A stretch of 19,628 nucleotides of DNA from Flavobacteriaceae bacterium (GCA_018623655.1 JAAZVG010000009.1:1-19628); one strand, 5' to 3'. Shown: positions 1 to 8,572, numbered from the stretch's first letter. Notes: generated from the sequence alone by a model not told the origin. Program-made: numbers and translations.

Positions 1-530
1 GTAGCGATAAGGAGGGAAGAAAAGATGCATCTATTTATGCAAATTCAAAAGGCCCTATATGGATAGCCAAATCAATTGAGTACCAACCTTCTTTAAAAGA
101 AAGTTTTTTGAATCTACCGCTTATCAGCCAATCAGAATCGATAGAAATTAATGAACCGTTCTCATTTGATTATGAAGAGAATCGAACACTTGGTGAGCTT
201 GAAGTCTTAGAAGTTCGTTCGTTTAAAGAGAACCAGATAAGTTATAGATACCGACTAGATTCACCTGCATTCGCGGTATTTTCAGAGTGGTACTATTCAC
301 CCAGCCCTAAGGATTGGATATTAAGAAGTAGTAATGGTGAATCTCTCAAAATATATAGAACCAATTATGCCTTTATGGGGGCAATTGTTCCAGAAGGTGA
401 GGGGGAAATAACCTTAAGTTTTGAGCCAGTGATTGTGTCACAAACCTTGTGGGTTCGAATTATCGCTCAAATTGGCATTCTGGTTCTTTTGTTAGCTGCT
501 ATTATTGTCTATCGTGGAAAAGCCAAATAA
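1..530 (+). CDS. YfhO-like membrane protein, C-terminal part (5' truncated by window)
   Basis: The reading frame is open from base 3 with no stop or convincing start, so this is the C-terminal end (about 176 codons) of a larger gene beginning outside the window. The visible part is a beta-rich extracytoplasmic region followed by a C-terminal hydrophobic helix (about the last 25 residues before the RGKAK end). The order of motifs (an L-D-S-P-A-F stretch, then F-S-E-W-Y-Y, then a Y-R-T-N-Y-A-F segment, then I-T-L-S-F-E-P before the membrane helix) matches the C-terminus of YfhO-family multi-pass membrane proteins, which are linked to glycosylation of cell-surface polymers. A TTG at 108 could be mistaken for a start, but the frame clearly continues upstream. 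The next gene, a glycosyltransferase, overlaps its 3' end, which supports an envelope-polysaccharide role. The family call rests on remembered motif order, not on a search. Confidence 0.75.
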   Translation, partial: SDKEGRKDASIYANSKGPIWIAKSIEYQPSLKESFLNLPLISQSESIEINEPFSFDYEENRTLGELEVLEVRSFKENQISYRYRLDSPAFAVFSEWYYSPSPKDWILRSSNGESLKIYRTNYAFMGAIVPEGEGEITLSFEPVIVSQTLWVRIIAQIGILVLLLAAIIVYRGKAK

Positions 531-1806
531 AATTATACTAGTAACTTATTATTGGCCTCCTGCCGGTGGTCCTGGCGTTCAGCGTTGGCTTTCGCTTATC
601 AATTGTTTTCAAGAAATGGGAGTGGATTGTACCGTTATTATTCCTGAGAAGCCATTTTATCCACAAACGGATAAAAGTTTAGTTGAATCCATCTCAATTA
701 ATCATCGTGTGATAAAAGTTCAATCTATAGAACCTTTAACTTGGATCAATCGTCTTTCATTCGGTAAGTCGAAAAATTATTCTAAGGGTTTAATCTCAAA
801 CAAGCAGCGTTCATGGCTGAAGAAAATAGTCTTTTGGTTAAGAGCTAACTATTTCTTTCCAGACGCTCGTCTGTATTGGAGTAAGGCGGTTATTCATTAT
901 CTGAAAAGGGAAATAGACGGTCCAGTTACCCTCATTACTACAGGTCCTCCTCATAGTATACATTTAGTAGGATTAACACTTAAAACGCTTTTCGACCGGG
1001 TGAAATGGATTTCGGATTTACGAGACCCAATTGCTGATCTTGGATATTTACAACTACTCCCTTTAACTGAAAGAACAAAGAATAAACACAAGCGTTTTGA
1101 AAAGGCCATTATTAACCAAAGTGATGCAGTAGTTACTACAAGTTTTGCGTTAAAAAAACACTTATCAGAGGTGTACAAAGAGTATGGCAAAAAGATTTTA
1201 TGTATAACCAATGGATACGATGGTAATCTAGTCGACAATAAGCTTCCGCCTGAAGGTTTTTATTTGGTTCATTCAGGGTCTCTCTTTTCCCATCGTAATT
1301 CAATAAGTCTATGGCATACTATCAGTGAAAGAGTAAAAAGCAATGAAGACTGGAGGTCTCATTTGAAAATATATCTAGTCGGAGAGGTCTCTAGGGAGGT
1401 TAAAGACACTATGACTGGCCTCGGTCTAGAGCCATACATTCAATATTTAGGCTATCAAACTAAAGAATATTGCGAGCATTTAGAAAGAAAGGCTGCATGT
1501 TTACTGCTTCTTGAATCTTCGGTCTCTGGATATAACTATGCGATTCCTGGAAAGCTATTTAACTATCTAAAAGCGAGAAGACCTATTTTAGCAATTGGTC
1601 CTAAAGATTGGGATGTTCACGAGATTTTAGCTGGTCATTCGTTTCATTTAGTTACTTCTGATAAGGGTTCTGGGATAGGCGGGCATCTAGATCAATTGTT
1701 TTCTAGTTACCTTTTAAAGCAAAATATGATTGTGGATGATGACATTTCTCTATTTAGTCGTTCTTATACTGCTGAACAATATGTAAATCTATTGAAGGTA
1801 TTATGA
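514..1806 (+). CDS. Glycosyltransferase, GT-B fold (GT4-like)
   Basis: Probable sugar transferase building a cell-surface glycan from a nucleotide-activated sugar at the cytoplasmic membrane face. The N-terminus has the Rossmann strand followed by Y-Y-W-P-P-A-G-G-P-G-V-Q-R-W, a donor/acceptor loop common in Bacteroidetes GT4-like enzymes. The C-terminal half has a second Rossmann-type domain with Y-L-V-G-E-V and the segment A-I-P-G-K-L-F-N-Y-L near residue 345, the usual place of the nucleotide-sugar contact. No membrane helix or signal peptide is evident. I chose the GTG at 514 (430 aa) because it places the start just before the first beta strand; a TTG at 505 is the alternative. It overlaps the upstream YfhO-like gene by 17 bp and its TGA overlaps the next ATG (ATGA), so the three genes look translationally coupled. 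The sugar specificity cannot be read from the sequence. Confidence 0.85.
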   Translation: MEKPNKIILVTYYWPPAGGPGVQRWLSLINCFQEMGVDCTVIIPEKPFYPQTDKSLVESISINHRVIKVQSIEPLTWINRLSFGKSKNYSKGLISNKQRSWLKKIVFWLRANYFFPDARLYWSKAVIHYLKREIDGPVTLITTGPPHSIHLVGLTLKTLFDRVKWISDLRDPIADLGYLQLLPLTERTKNKHKRFEKAIINQSDAVVTTSFALKKHLSEVYKEYGKKILCITNGYDGNLVDNKLPPEGFYLVHSGSLFSHRNSISLWHTISERVKSNEDWRSHLKIYLVGEVSREVKDTMTGLGLEPYIQYLGYQTKEYCEHLERKAACLLLLESSVSGYNYAIPGKLFNYLKARRPILAIGPKDWDVHEILAGHSFHLVTSDKGSGIGGHLDQLFSSYLLKQNMIVDDDISLFSRSYTAEQYVNLLKVL

Positions 1807-3218
1807 ATAGAATCTCTATTCAATCTAGCGGGTTAACCCTACTTGGCTTTGTTCTTGGAGCATTAAACACTCTCGTGCTATATACTCGATTGGTTGGTGT
1901 TGAGGAATATGGTACGATTGCCTTTATTCTAGCCACAGCTACACTTATCTCACCTTTTATTAGTCTAGGTATGCCTCAAGGCTTACTTCGATTTTATAAT
2001 TCACTTACGAAAATCGAACGATCCCGTTTATTAGGTCTTACGATACTACTGACCCTTTTAGTTGCCTTTATTATATCTGGGATAGCGTATTTGTTTCATG
2101 AATGGTTAGGCCAATACTCCGATGCAATTAGAACCCTTTCTCTAAATGAGTTAATAAGCATATTGATTATAGCTCTGTCAATGGGATTATTCGAACTTGG
2201 TTTTTCACTGGCCAAGCTCCAATTTAAACCGCGCTTTGGTGTTTTTCTAAAGGAAGTATACCCTCGTCTACTGATCACTTTATACCTTATTCATCTTTAC
2301 TGGTTTGATTTTTATTGGAGTCAATTTATTTTATTTTTATTAATAAGTTATTTAACCAGAGCCCTATTAATTTGGATAACCGCCTTAAAAATATCAGGGA
2401 TCACACCATCTTTTAATTTTAAAGGTTTAAGGTTGAATACGATACTTAGCTACTCATTGCTGGTATTGCTCGGTAGCTCTCTAAGTCTATTTTTTTTAGA
2501 GGTAGACAAAGTGATGCTTTTTGAATTTATGACTGCCTCAGAGGTCGCAAATTATACGGTAGCTGTTTTTATCGCAACCACAGTAGCAATTCCATTTCGT
2601 GGATTTTTACCGCTTTATGGACCTAAAATGGCCCGATCTTATAATGCTAATAACAATTCGTTTAATGAGACTTCTGAATTAAGAAGTGCTAATCATCAAA
2701 TTTTGGACCTTAGCTCACTAATTGTTTTGTTGTTATTGGCAGCCTTTCCCCTTATGCAAATACTGCTTCCTACAGCTTACGAAAAGGGTTTATCTATACT
2801 ACCCATTTTAATCTTCGCCAAATTCGTAGATTCTATTTCTGGCTTAACTACTCCACTATTTCAATACTCCAAATTTTATTCAAAATACCTTGTCTTAAGC
2901 ATTTTGATGTTTGTTTTTCTGGTACTCACCAACATTTGGATGATACCCTTATACGGTCTTCAGGGAGCTGCTTTTGCAACGGCCCTAGTTTTTTGTGTAT
3001 TCTCCCTATTAAAACATTGGTTCGCATGGAGGTGGTTTCAAATTTCACTTCTTAGCCCTAGCTACTTATGGCCAGTGTTATTGATTGTATTATCTAGTCT
3101 TACGTGGATTTTATATGATGCTTTCGCAATGTATGTTTCCATCGGATTATTAGTTATACATCTAATGATCCTTAATCAAAAGGGTAAGCTTCGTGAATTT
3201 GTTAAGTCTTTGATTTAA
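1803..3218 (+). CDS. Polysaccharide flippase (Wzx/MATE-like, MOP superfamily)
   Basis: A 471-aa, strongly hydrophobic protein with roughly 12 to 14 predicted membrane helices and few charged residues. The N-terminus (S-G-L-T-L-L-G-F-V-L-G-A-L-N-T-L), the charged loop V-G-V-E-E-Y-G-T-I-A-F near residue 30, and the G-M-P-Q-G-L-L-R-F motif near residue 58 are the pattern of oligosaccharide flippases of the MOP superfamily, which move undecaprenyl-linked glycans across the inner membrane. The length is normal for the family. The gene starts with ATG inside the stop of the glycosyltransferase (ATGA overlap) and is the last gene of this operon. Its 3' end overlaps the convergent uvrA by 17 bp. The substrate is unknown. 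Together with the preceding glycosyltransferase and YfhO-like gene it implies an exopolysaccharide or O-antigen-like assembly locus lying mostly to the left of the window. Confidence 0.87.
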   Translation: MNRISIQSSGLTLLGFVLGALNTLVLYTRLVGVEEYGTIAFILATATLISPFISLGMPQGLLRFYNSLTKIERSRLLGLTILLTLLVAFIISGIAYLFHEWLGQYSDAIRTLSLNELISILIIALSMGLFELGFSLAKLQFKPRFGVFLKEVYPRLLITLYLIHLYWFDFYWSQFILFLLISYLTRALLIWITALKISGITPSFNFKGLRLNTILSYSLLVLLGSSLSLFFLEVDKVMLFEFMTASEVANYTVAVFIATTVAIPFRGFLPLYGPKMARSYNANNNSFNETSELRSANHQILDLSSLIVLLLLAAFPLMQILLPTAYEKGLSILPILIFAKFVDSISGLTTPLFQYSKFYSKYLVLSILMFVFLVLTNIWMIPLYGLQGAAFATALVFCVFSLLKHWFAWRWFQISLLSPSYLWPVLLIVLSSLTWILYDAFAMYVSIGLLVIHLMILNQKGKLREFVKSLI

Positions 3219-5961
3219 GGTATTCGGCGGTATACGAATCTTTAGATAATACTATTTCTTCAGGAGTTCCAACGGCGAGAAGTTGTCCACCCTTATGGCC
3301 TCCAACTGGTCCTAAATCAATAATATGATCGGCACACTTGATAAGATCAAGATGGTGTTCAACAACAATAACCGTATGTCCGTTTGCGATAAGAGCATTG
3401 AATGAATCTAAAAGAAGCTTGATATCATGAAAGTGTAATCCGGTTGTTGGCTCATCAAATATGAAAAGGGTTCGTGAACTATTATTTCCCTTACTGAGAA
3501 AAGATGCTAGCTTAATACGTTGAGCCTCACCACCAGATAAAGTGGCAGAAGATTGACCCAGCTGAACATATCCTAAGCCTACATCGATAAGTGGTCGAAG
3601 CTTTCTAGCAATTTTATACTCACCATGAGTTTCAAAAAAATCGTAGGCCTCTTGTACCGTGAGTTTCAAGAGATCGTGTATATTTTTTTCTTGAAATTGA
3701 ACCTCGAGTACTTCTTCTTTGAATCGAGTTCCTTTACATTCCTCACAGGTGAGCACTACGTCCGCCATAAACTGCATTTCTACCGTTACTTCACCGTCAC
3801 CTTTACAGTGATCACAGCGTCCGCCGTCAATATTAAAGGAAAAATGTTTTGCCTTAAACTGATTCAGTTTACTTCTTTTTTGGCGAGCCATCAACTCTCT
3901 AATATCATCGTATGCTTTGATATAGGTGACTGGGTTAGATCTTGAAGAACGTCCGATGGGGTTTTGATCTACCATTTCAATGGCTTCAATTCTATTTAAA
4001 CTTCCACCCAAATGATCGTATTCTAGTGCTTTAGGTCCATGGCCTTGAAGATGTTTCAAGAGTGCAGGATAAAGAATACCTCGAATGAGGGTACTCTTTC
4101 CACTACCTGAAACCCCAGTTACCACGGTCAGACAATCTAATGGAATACTTACATCAATGTTTTTTAAATTATGAGCACGTGCTCCTTTGATTTCGATAAA
4201 ATAATTGGGTTTGATTCGCTTTGTAGGAACGGGTATTTCTAATCTTCCGGTTAGATATTTTACGGTAAGGGAGTCTGACTTCAAAAGTTGTTCAGGTGGC
4301 CCTTCGGCTATAACTTCGCCTCCTAGGCTACCAGCTAATGGTCCAATATCAATGAGATAATCCGCTGATTTTATGATATCCTCATCGTGTTCAACTATAA
4401 TCACCGTATTTCCTAAATCTCTTAGGTCTTGCAATACTTCAATGATTTGATGAGTGTCTTTTGAATGTAAACCAATAGTAGGTTCGTCAAGAATATACAT
4501 TGATCCGACAAGGCTACTTCCAATAGCATTTGCAAGATGTATTCGTTGGCTTTCACCACCAGATAATGTACTAGACTTTCGGTTTAGCGTCAAGTAACCT
4601 AAGCCTACCTTTACCAAGTACTCTAACCTTGAAGTGGTCTCGATAATGATACGCTCCGATATCGCTTTATCGTGTTCACTTAATTCAATGTTCTTGATCC
4701 AACTCAGTAAATCTTCTGCGGGCATCAGTAGTAAGTCTGCAATGCTTTTATCTACTACCTTTACGTAAGAAGCTTCTTTGCGAAGACGCTTACCTTCACA
4801 TTCAGGACACTCTGATTTACCGCGATATCTAGAAAGAAGTACTCGGTTTTGAATTTTATAATTTTTCTCTTCGATACGATCGAAAAACCCATCAATTCCT
4901 GTGAATAATTTTCGCTCTTTCCAAATAATCAGTTTCGTTTCATCACTCAGTTCAAACCAGGGTTTGTGGATAGAAATACCAACAGATGCAGCTTTAGCTA
5001 TAAGCTGATCCTTATATCTTACGAAACGATCGGTGTTCCATGGTGCAATGGCTCCTTCATAGATTGATAGGCTAGTATTAGGAATTACTAGGGTAGGGTC
5101 AATGCCAATTAAATCGCCGTATCCTTCACATTTTTTACAGGCACCTAATGGATTATTAAAGCTAAATAAATGAATACTAGGCTGATCGAAAGTTATACCG
5201 TCCTTTTCAAAACGATCATTGAATATCTGTTTCAAATCAGTATCCATCGATTCAATGTGTAAGGTACCTTTACCTTCGAAAAAGGCGTTGTCAACCGCTG
5301 TTGAAAGTCGATTTTTAAAATCCTCATCTTCTTTTCTGACGATAATTCGGTCGACCACCAATTCGAAATTTCCTTTAAAATTCTCAGGTAGTTGATCTAT
5401 TCGATAAACCTTGTTGTTGTATTTCACTCGAGCGAAGCCCGCCTCAGAATATAATTTGGCAAGTTTATGAGCCTCTCTCTTCTCACCCGTGTTTATTGGA
5501 GCAATAAGTAGCCATTTAGAACCTTCTCCTTGTGAGATTATATAATCGACAACATCAGATACCGTGTCTCTTCTTACTGGCTCTCCAGAAATAGGAGAAT
5601 AGGTTTTTCCAATTCTAGCGTACAAGAGTTTTAAATAGTCATAGATCTCTGTGGTTGATCCTACAATAGAACGTGGATTAGAGTTGGTCACCTTTTGCTC
5701 AATGGCAATTGCTGGGGCTATACCAGTAATATGATCTACCTTGGGTTTGTCTAACTTTCCTAAGAACTGTCTCGCATAACTTGATAGACTTTCCACATAT
5801 CGGCGTTGCCCTTCAGCATAAAGGGTGTCAAAAGCTAAAGAAGATTTACCAGAACCCGATAAACCGGTGATTACGGTAAGACTATTCCGAGGTATACGTA
5901 CATCGATATTTTTCAAATTATGGAGTCGTGCTCCTTTGATGCGTATGTGACTAGCTTTCAA
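3202..5961 (-). CDS. uvrA: UvrABC excinuclease subunit A
   Basis: Damage-sensing ATPase of nucleotide excision repair; loads UvrB at lesions. 919 aa, close to the usual 940. Two ABC modules are visible: Walker A at about 33-41 and 616-624, signatures L-S-G-G-E-S/A-Q-R at about 466 and 808, and Walker B with D-E-P-T at about 488-495 and 832-839. The C-terminal zinc module is intact (C716, C719, C739, C742). In the first module only the second cysteine pair (C275, C278) is present; the pair expected about 20 residues earlier is replaced by non-metal residues. A further C385-x2-C388 pair is present. The start is TTG at 5961: an in-frame stop lies just upstream and the conserved I-K-G-A-R-L-H-N-L-K-N-I-D begins at residue 8. 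The start overlaps the nth stop (TTGA), so the two repair genes appear to be co-transcribed. Confidence 0.97.
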   Translation of the reverse strand: MKASHIRIKGARLHNLKNIDVRIPRNSLTVITGLSGSGKSSLAFDTLYAEGQRRYVESLSSYARQFLGKLDKPKVDHITGIAPAIAIEQKVTNSNPRSIVGSTTEIYDYLKLLYARIGKTYSPISGEPVRRDTVSDVVDYIISQGEGSKWLLIAPINTGEKREAHKLAKLYSEAGFARVKYNNKVYRIDQLPENFKGNFELVVDRIIVRKEDEDFKNRLSTAVDNAFFEGKGTLHIESMDTDLKQIFNDRFEKDGITFDQPSIHLFSFNNPLGACKKCEGYGDLIGIDPTLVIPNTSLSIYEGAIAPWNTDRFVRYKDQLIAKAASVGISIHKPWFELSDETKLIIWKERKLFTGIDGFFDRIEEKNYKIQNRVLLSRYRGKSECPECEGKRLRKEASYVKVVDKSIADLLLMPAEDLLSWIKNIELSEHDKAISERIIIETTSRLEYLVKVGLGYLTLNRKSSTLSGGESQRIHLANAIGSSLVGSMYILDEPTIGLHSKDTHQIIEVLQDLRDLGNTVIIVEHDEDIIKSADYLIDIGPLAGSLGGEVIAEGPPEQLLKSDSLTVKYLTGRLEIPVPTKRIKPNYFIEIKGARAHNLKNIDVSIPLDCLTVVTGVSGSGKSTLIRGILYPALLKHLQGHGPKALEYDHLGGSLNRIEAIEMVDQNPIGRSSRSNPVTYIKAYDDIRELMARQKRSKLNQFKAKHFSFNIDGGRCDHCKGDGEVTVEMQFMADVVLTCEECKGTRFKEEVLEVQFQEKNIHDLLKLTVQEAYDFFETHGEYKIARKLRPLIDVGLGYVQLGQSSATLSGGEAQRIKLASFLSKGNNSSRTLFIFDEPTTGLHFHDIKLLLDSFNALIANGHTVIVVEHHLDLIKCADHIIDLGPVGGHKGGQLLAVGTPEEIVLSKDSYTAEYLKSKT

Positions 5962-6614
5962 GATTTCGACTTTAAATACTGATTAATGATTGATTTTCTG
6001 CCGATGGTTTTAGTAATAATGTCTGCATCTAAATCCCATCCTCGAGCCGGCGAGTATTCGCGTCCGTACCATATAATTTGCAAATGAAGATTATTCCATT
6101 TCTCTTTTGGGAAAAGTCGTTTTGCATCTCTTTCTGTCTGAACAACATTTTTGCCATTAGAGAACCCCCAACGATACATTAATCGATGAATATGAGTGTC
6201 TACTGGAAAGGCAGGTACCCCAAATGCTTGTGAAACCACTACACTTGCGGTTTTATGCCCAACGGCTGGTAATTGTTCTAGTGCTTCCATATCGTTTGGT
6301 ACTTCACCCTTATATTGCTCTATAAGTATTTGAGATAATCCGTGTATACCTTTGGATTTCATCGGAGATAATCCAACCGGTTTAATAATCTCTCTTATTT
6401 CTTCAACGCTCATCTTTATCATATCGTATGGGTTGTCGGCTCGTTCGAAAAGAAGCGGAGTGATCTGATTAACGCGTACATCAGTACTTTGTGCTGATAA
6501 AAGAACAGCGATTAATAGAGTGTAGGGATCTTCGTGATCAAGAGGTATAGGAATTTCAGGATATAATTTTTCAAGGGTTTCTATACAGAAATCCACTTTT
6601 TCACTCTTAGTCAT
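5958..6614 (-). CDS. nth: Endonuclease III (bifunctional DNA glycosylase/AP lyase) lacking the Fe-S cluster
   Basis: Base-excision repair enzyme that removes oxidised pyrimidines and cleaves the AP site. 218 aa, close to the E. coli length of 211. The helix-hairpin-helix motif L-P-A-V-G-H-K-T-A lies at about 115-123 with the catalytic lysine K121, and the catalytic aspartate is D139 in P-V-D-T-H-I-H-R. The C-terminal region that normally carries the C-x6-C-x2-C-x5-C ligands of a [4Fe-4S] cluster reads Y-G-R-E-Y-S-P-A-R-G-W-D-L-D-A-D-I-I, with no cysteine at all; the only cysteine in the protein is C10. The rest of the fold is conserved, so the enzyme is probably active without a cluster. ATG start at 6614, with a TAnnTTTG element about 19 bp upstream. 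First gene of an nth-uvrA operon. Confidence 0.95.
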   Translation of the reverse strand: MTKSEKVDFCIETLEKLYPEIPIPLDHEDPYTLLIAVLLSAQSTDVRVNQITPLLFERADNPYDMIKMSVEEIREIIKPVGLSPMKSKGIHGLSQILIEQYKGEVPNDMEALEQLPAVGHKTASVVVSQAFGVPAFPVDTHIHRLMYRWGFSNGKNVVQTERDAKRLFPKEKWNNLHLQIIWYGREYSPARGWDLDADIITKTIGRKSIINQYLKSKS

Positions 6615-6621
6615 AAATCGG

Positions 6622-6629
6622 TAACTTTA
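6622..6629 (+). promoter_or_regulatory. Putative -7 promoter element for bcp
   Basis: TAACTTTA matches TAnnTTTG at all fixed positions but the last. It lies 14 bp upstream of the bcp ATG, in the same short divergent gap as the nth element. In an AT-rich gap such a match can arise by chance, so confidence is low. Confidence 0.25.
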
Positions 6630-6632
6630 TAA

Positions 6633-6640
6633 CAAAAATA
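6633..6640 (-). promoter_or_regulatory. Putative -7 promoter element for nth-uvrA
   Basis: Reading the minus strand, TATTTTTG fits the Bacteroidetes -7 consensus TAnnTTTG exactly. It sits 18 bp upstream of the nth ATG, in the 29-bp gap between the divergent nth and bcp genes, which would give a leader of roughly 10-15 nt. No convincing -33 TTG at the usual spacing is seen. Confidence 0.45.
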
Positions 6641-6643
6641 GTT

Positions 6644-7105
6644 ATGAATACACTTAAAGTAGGAGATAAGGCTCCTGAATTTCAGGTTTTAAATCAAAAT
6701 GAAAACCTCGTAAAAAGTTCTGATTTAACTGGAAAGGCCTACATCCTTTTCTTTTATCCTAGAGCGAATACACCTGGATGCACTGCAGAGGCATGCAGTT
6801 TAAATGATAAATTTTCGGAATTACAGAAAAAGGGATTCGAGGTTTTTGGGGTTAGTGAGGATACACCGGCAAAACAAATGAAGTTCAAGGAGAAATATTC
6901 TTTTAGCTTTGACTTGCTTGCTGATACCGAGCACCAACTCATTGATGGATATGGAGTGTGGGGTCCAAAAAAATTTATGGGAAAAGAGTACGATGGGTTA
7001 CACCGGACCACTTTTATTATAGATGCTAATGGACTAATTAGCCAGGTGATTGCAAAAGTTAGAACTAAAGACCATGCTGATCAAATTCTCGAACTCCTAG
7101 GATAA
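6644..7105 (+). CDS. bcp: Thioredoxin-dependent thiol peroxidase (peroxiredoxin Q/Bcp)
   Basis: Reduces hydrogen peroxide and organic hydroperoxides in the cytoplasm using thioredoxin. 153 aa, normal for the family. The thioredoxin-like fold carries F-Y-P-R-A-N-T-P-G-C-T-A-E-A-C: C46 is the peroxidatic cysteine and C51, five residues later, is the resolving cysteine, so this is the atypical 2-Cys form. The downstream G-V-S-E-D-T and the C-terminal T-T-F-I-I-D strand also fit. The N-terminus (V-G-D-K-A-P-E-F) is canonical, supporting the ATG at 6644. The gene is divergent from nth across 29 bp and its end overlaps the convergent 491-aa gene by 9 bp. Placement beside a base-excision repair gene fits oxidative-stress defence, though the two are not in one operon. 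Confidence 0.95.
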   Translation: MNTLKVGDKAPEFQVLNQNENLVKSSDLTGKAYILFFYPRANTPGCTAEACSLNDKFSELQKKGFEVFGVSEDTPAKQMKFKEKYSFSFDLLADTEHQLIDGYGVWGPKKFMGKEYDGLHRTTFIIDANGLISQVIAKVRTKDHADQILELLG

Positions 7106-8572
7106 AATGTTCTTATAGGGAAAAGTCTCTTCGGAAACCTTAATGTTTTTGAAGAGATTTCTTTCTTTGATTATATCGGCAATGCCTTCGGGTAGCATTT
7201 TTTCCCAACCCGGTTCGTTATCAGCGATTTTTTGAAGTATTTTTCGAGAGAAAATATTCAGGTTGTTCTCATCGTAATCTTCGATATCTTTCACCTTACC
7301 ATTCTTCTTAAAGAATTTATAGAGATCTTTCATTCGAGGGTGCACTTTGATATTATCACTATTCAAGATGTCCCCAGTACTTGGATCTTTCATAGGATAG
7401 AGATACACCTTCACATTTTTAAAGAACAATTTTCCAAAAGCCTCTAGGATACCACCACTTAGATGGCGATAATATTTTTCATCGAATACATCAATAAGAT
7501 TGTTGAGTCCCATGGTTAGACCTATTCGGTTTTTGGTGTATTTATGAAAATATTCGACAAGCTTATAATATTCTTGAAACTTCGATATCATTACTGTATG
7601 TCCAAGAGAACTTAGCAGTTCTGCTCTGGCTAAAAAGTCTATCTCGTCGATATCCCCATGAGCCTTAAGGTTGTCAAGAGTGATTTCGAATATAACCTCG
7701 GTGTTTTTTTGATTTACCTTCTCTTCGTTCATGAAGATATTACTCGACTTATTGAGCATATCAATATTTACCAATGTTACAGGTCTAAAACTTCCTCTTA
7801 ATGCTAGAATATTCTTCTTGTAAAGTAATGCTGCGGGTAGCAAGTTATTGCCGTCAGGACCAAACATTACCGCCTCAGTCATATTATTTTTTATCAATTG
7901 CAAACTCATTAAACGGTTATCAACCTGCTCAAAATGAGGCCCCGAAAAATTAATCATATCAATTTCTAGGGTGTCCTTATCAATATGATCATAGAGGTAT
8001 TTCAATAGTTTTTTAGGCTCATAATGCTTGTAGAATGCACCGTATATAAGATTAACTCCAACAATACCACAGGTCTCCTGTTGAAGTCTTGCCTCATTCT
8101 GCTTGAAACGAACGTGTAAAATGATTTCGTTGTAAACCTTTTGGTTTGGTTCTAGCTGAAATTTAATTCCTAACCAACCGTGCCCTTTATACCGTTTTGA
8201 AAAATCAATTGTTGCTACAGTATTGGCATATGTGAAAAAGAGGTAGTCTGAATTTTGAGATTTATCGATACGTTGTTCTAGTAGATTAGTCTCATGTGAT
8301 AGCATTTTTCGAAGTCTTGATTCGGTAACGTATCTTCCATCATTTTCGGTTCCATATATTGCATCACTAAAAGATTTATCATAAGCACTCATTGCTTTCG
8401 CAATAGTTCCCGATGCACCACCTGCTCTGAAGAAATGTCGTGCAGTCTCTTGTCCGGCACCGATTTCAGCAAAAGAACCGTAAATATCTTTGTTTAGATT
8501 AATACGAAGTGTTTTGTCCTGTATTGAAGGGACAACCTCGTACTCACTTTCTCGAAAAACAATTCTACTCAT
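7097..8572 (-). CDS. Conserved Bacteroidetes protein of unknown function (491 aa)
   Basis: I recognise this as a highly conserved Bacteroidetes protein with no secure function. It begins with an E-Y-E-V-V-P-S-I-Q-D-K-T-L-R-I-N-L-N stretch, then a glycine-rich segment around residues 36-58 (E-I-G-A-G-Q-E-T-A-R-H-F-F-R-A-G-G-A-S-G-T) and a D-G-R-Y-V-T-E-S-R-L patch near 80. No signal peptide or membrane helix is visible, so it is probably cytosolic. I recall relatives carrying the label nicotinate-nucleotide adenylyltransferase, but neither the G-x-F-x-P-x-H-x-G-H nor the I-S-x-T nucleotidyltransferase motif is present, so I do not adopt it. The ATG at 8572 is preceded by an exact TAnnTTTG element, and the gene appears monocistronic. 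Its end overlaps bcp by 9 bp. Confidence is high that it is a real gene and low for any function. Confidence 0.9.
   Translation of the reverse strand: MSRIVFRESEYEVVPSIQDKTLRINLNKDIYGSFAEIGAGQETARHFFRAGGASGTIAKAMSAYDKSFSDAIYGTENDGRYVTESRLRKMLSHETNLLEQRIDKSQNSDYLFFTYANTVATIDFSKRYKGHGWLGIKFQLEPNQKVYNEIILHVRFKQNEARLQQETCGIVGVNLIYGAFYKHYEPKKLLKYLYDHIDKDTLEIDMINFSGPHFEQVDNRLMSLQLIKNNMTEAVMFGPDGNNLLPAALLYKKNILALRGSFRPVTLVNIDMLNKSSNIFMNEEKVNQKNTEVIFEITLDNLKAHGDIDEIDFLARAELLSSLGHTVMISKFQEYYKLVEYFHKYTKNRIGLTMGLNNLIDVFDEKYYRHLSGGILEAFGKLFFKNVKVYLYPMKDPSTGDILNSDNIKVHPRMKDLYKFFKKNGKVKDIEDYDENNLNIFSRKILQKIADNEPGWEKMLPEGIADIIKERNLFKNIKVSEETFPYKNILS

Noticed and set aside
951..1238. Open frame of 95 codons on the - strand
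   Set aside because: Antisense to the glycosyltransferase gene, no start context or conserved motif; a shadow.
3625..3945. Open frame of 106 codons on the + strand
   Set aside because: It lies entirely antisense within uvrA, whose motifs are unmistakable; it has no recognisable features of its own.
7097..8572. Naming the 491-aa protein nicotinate-nucleotide adenylyltransferase
   Set aside because: The characteristic nucleotidyltransferase H-x-G-H and I-S-x-T motifs are not present, and the protein is more than twice the NadD length.
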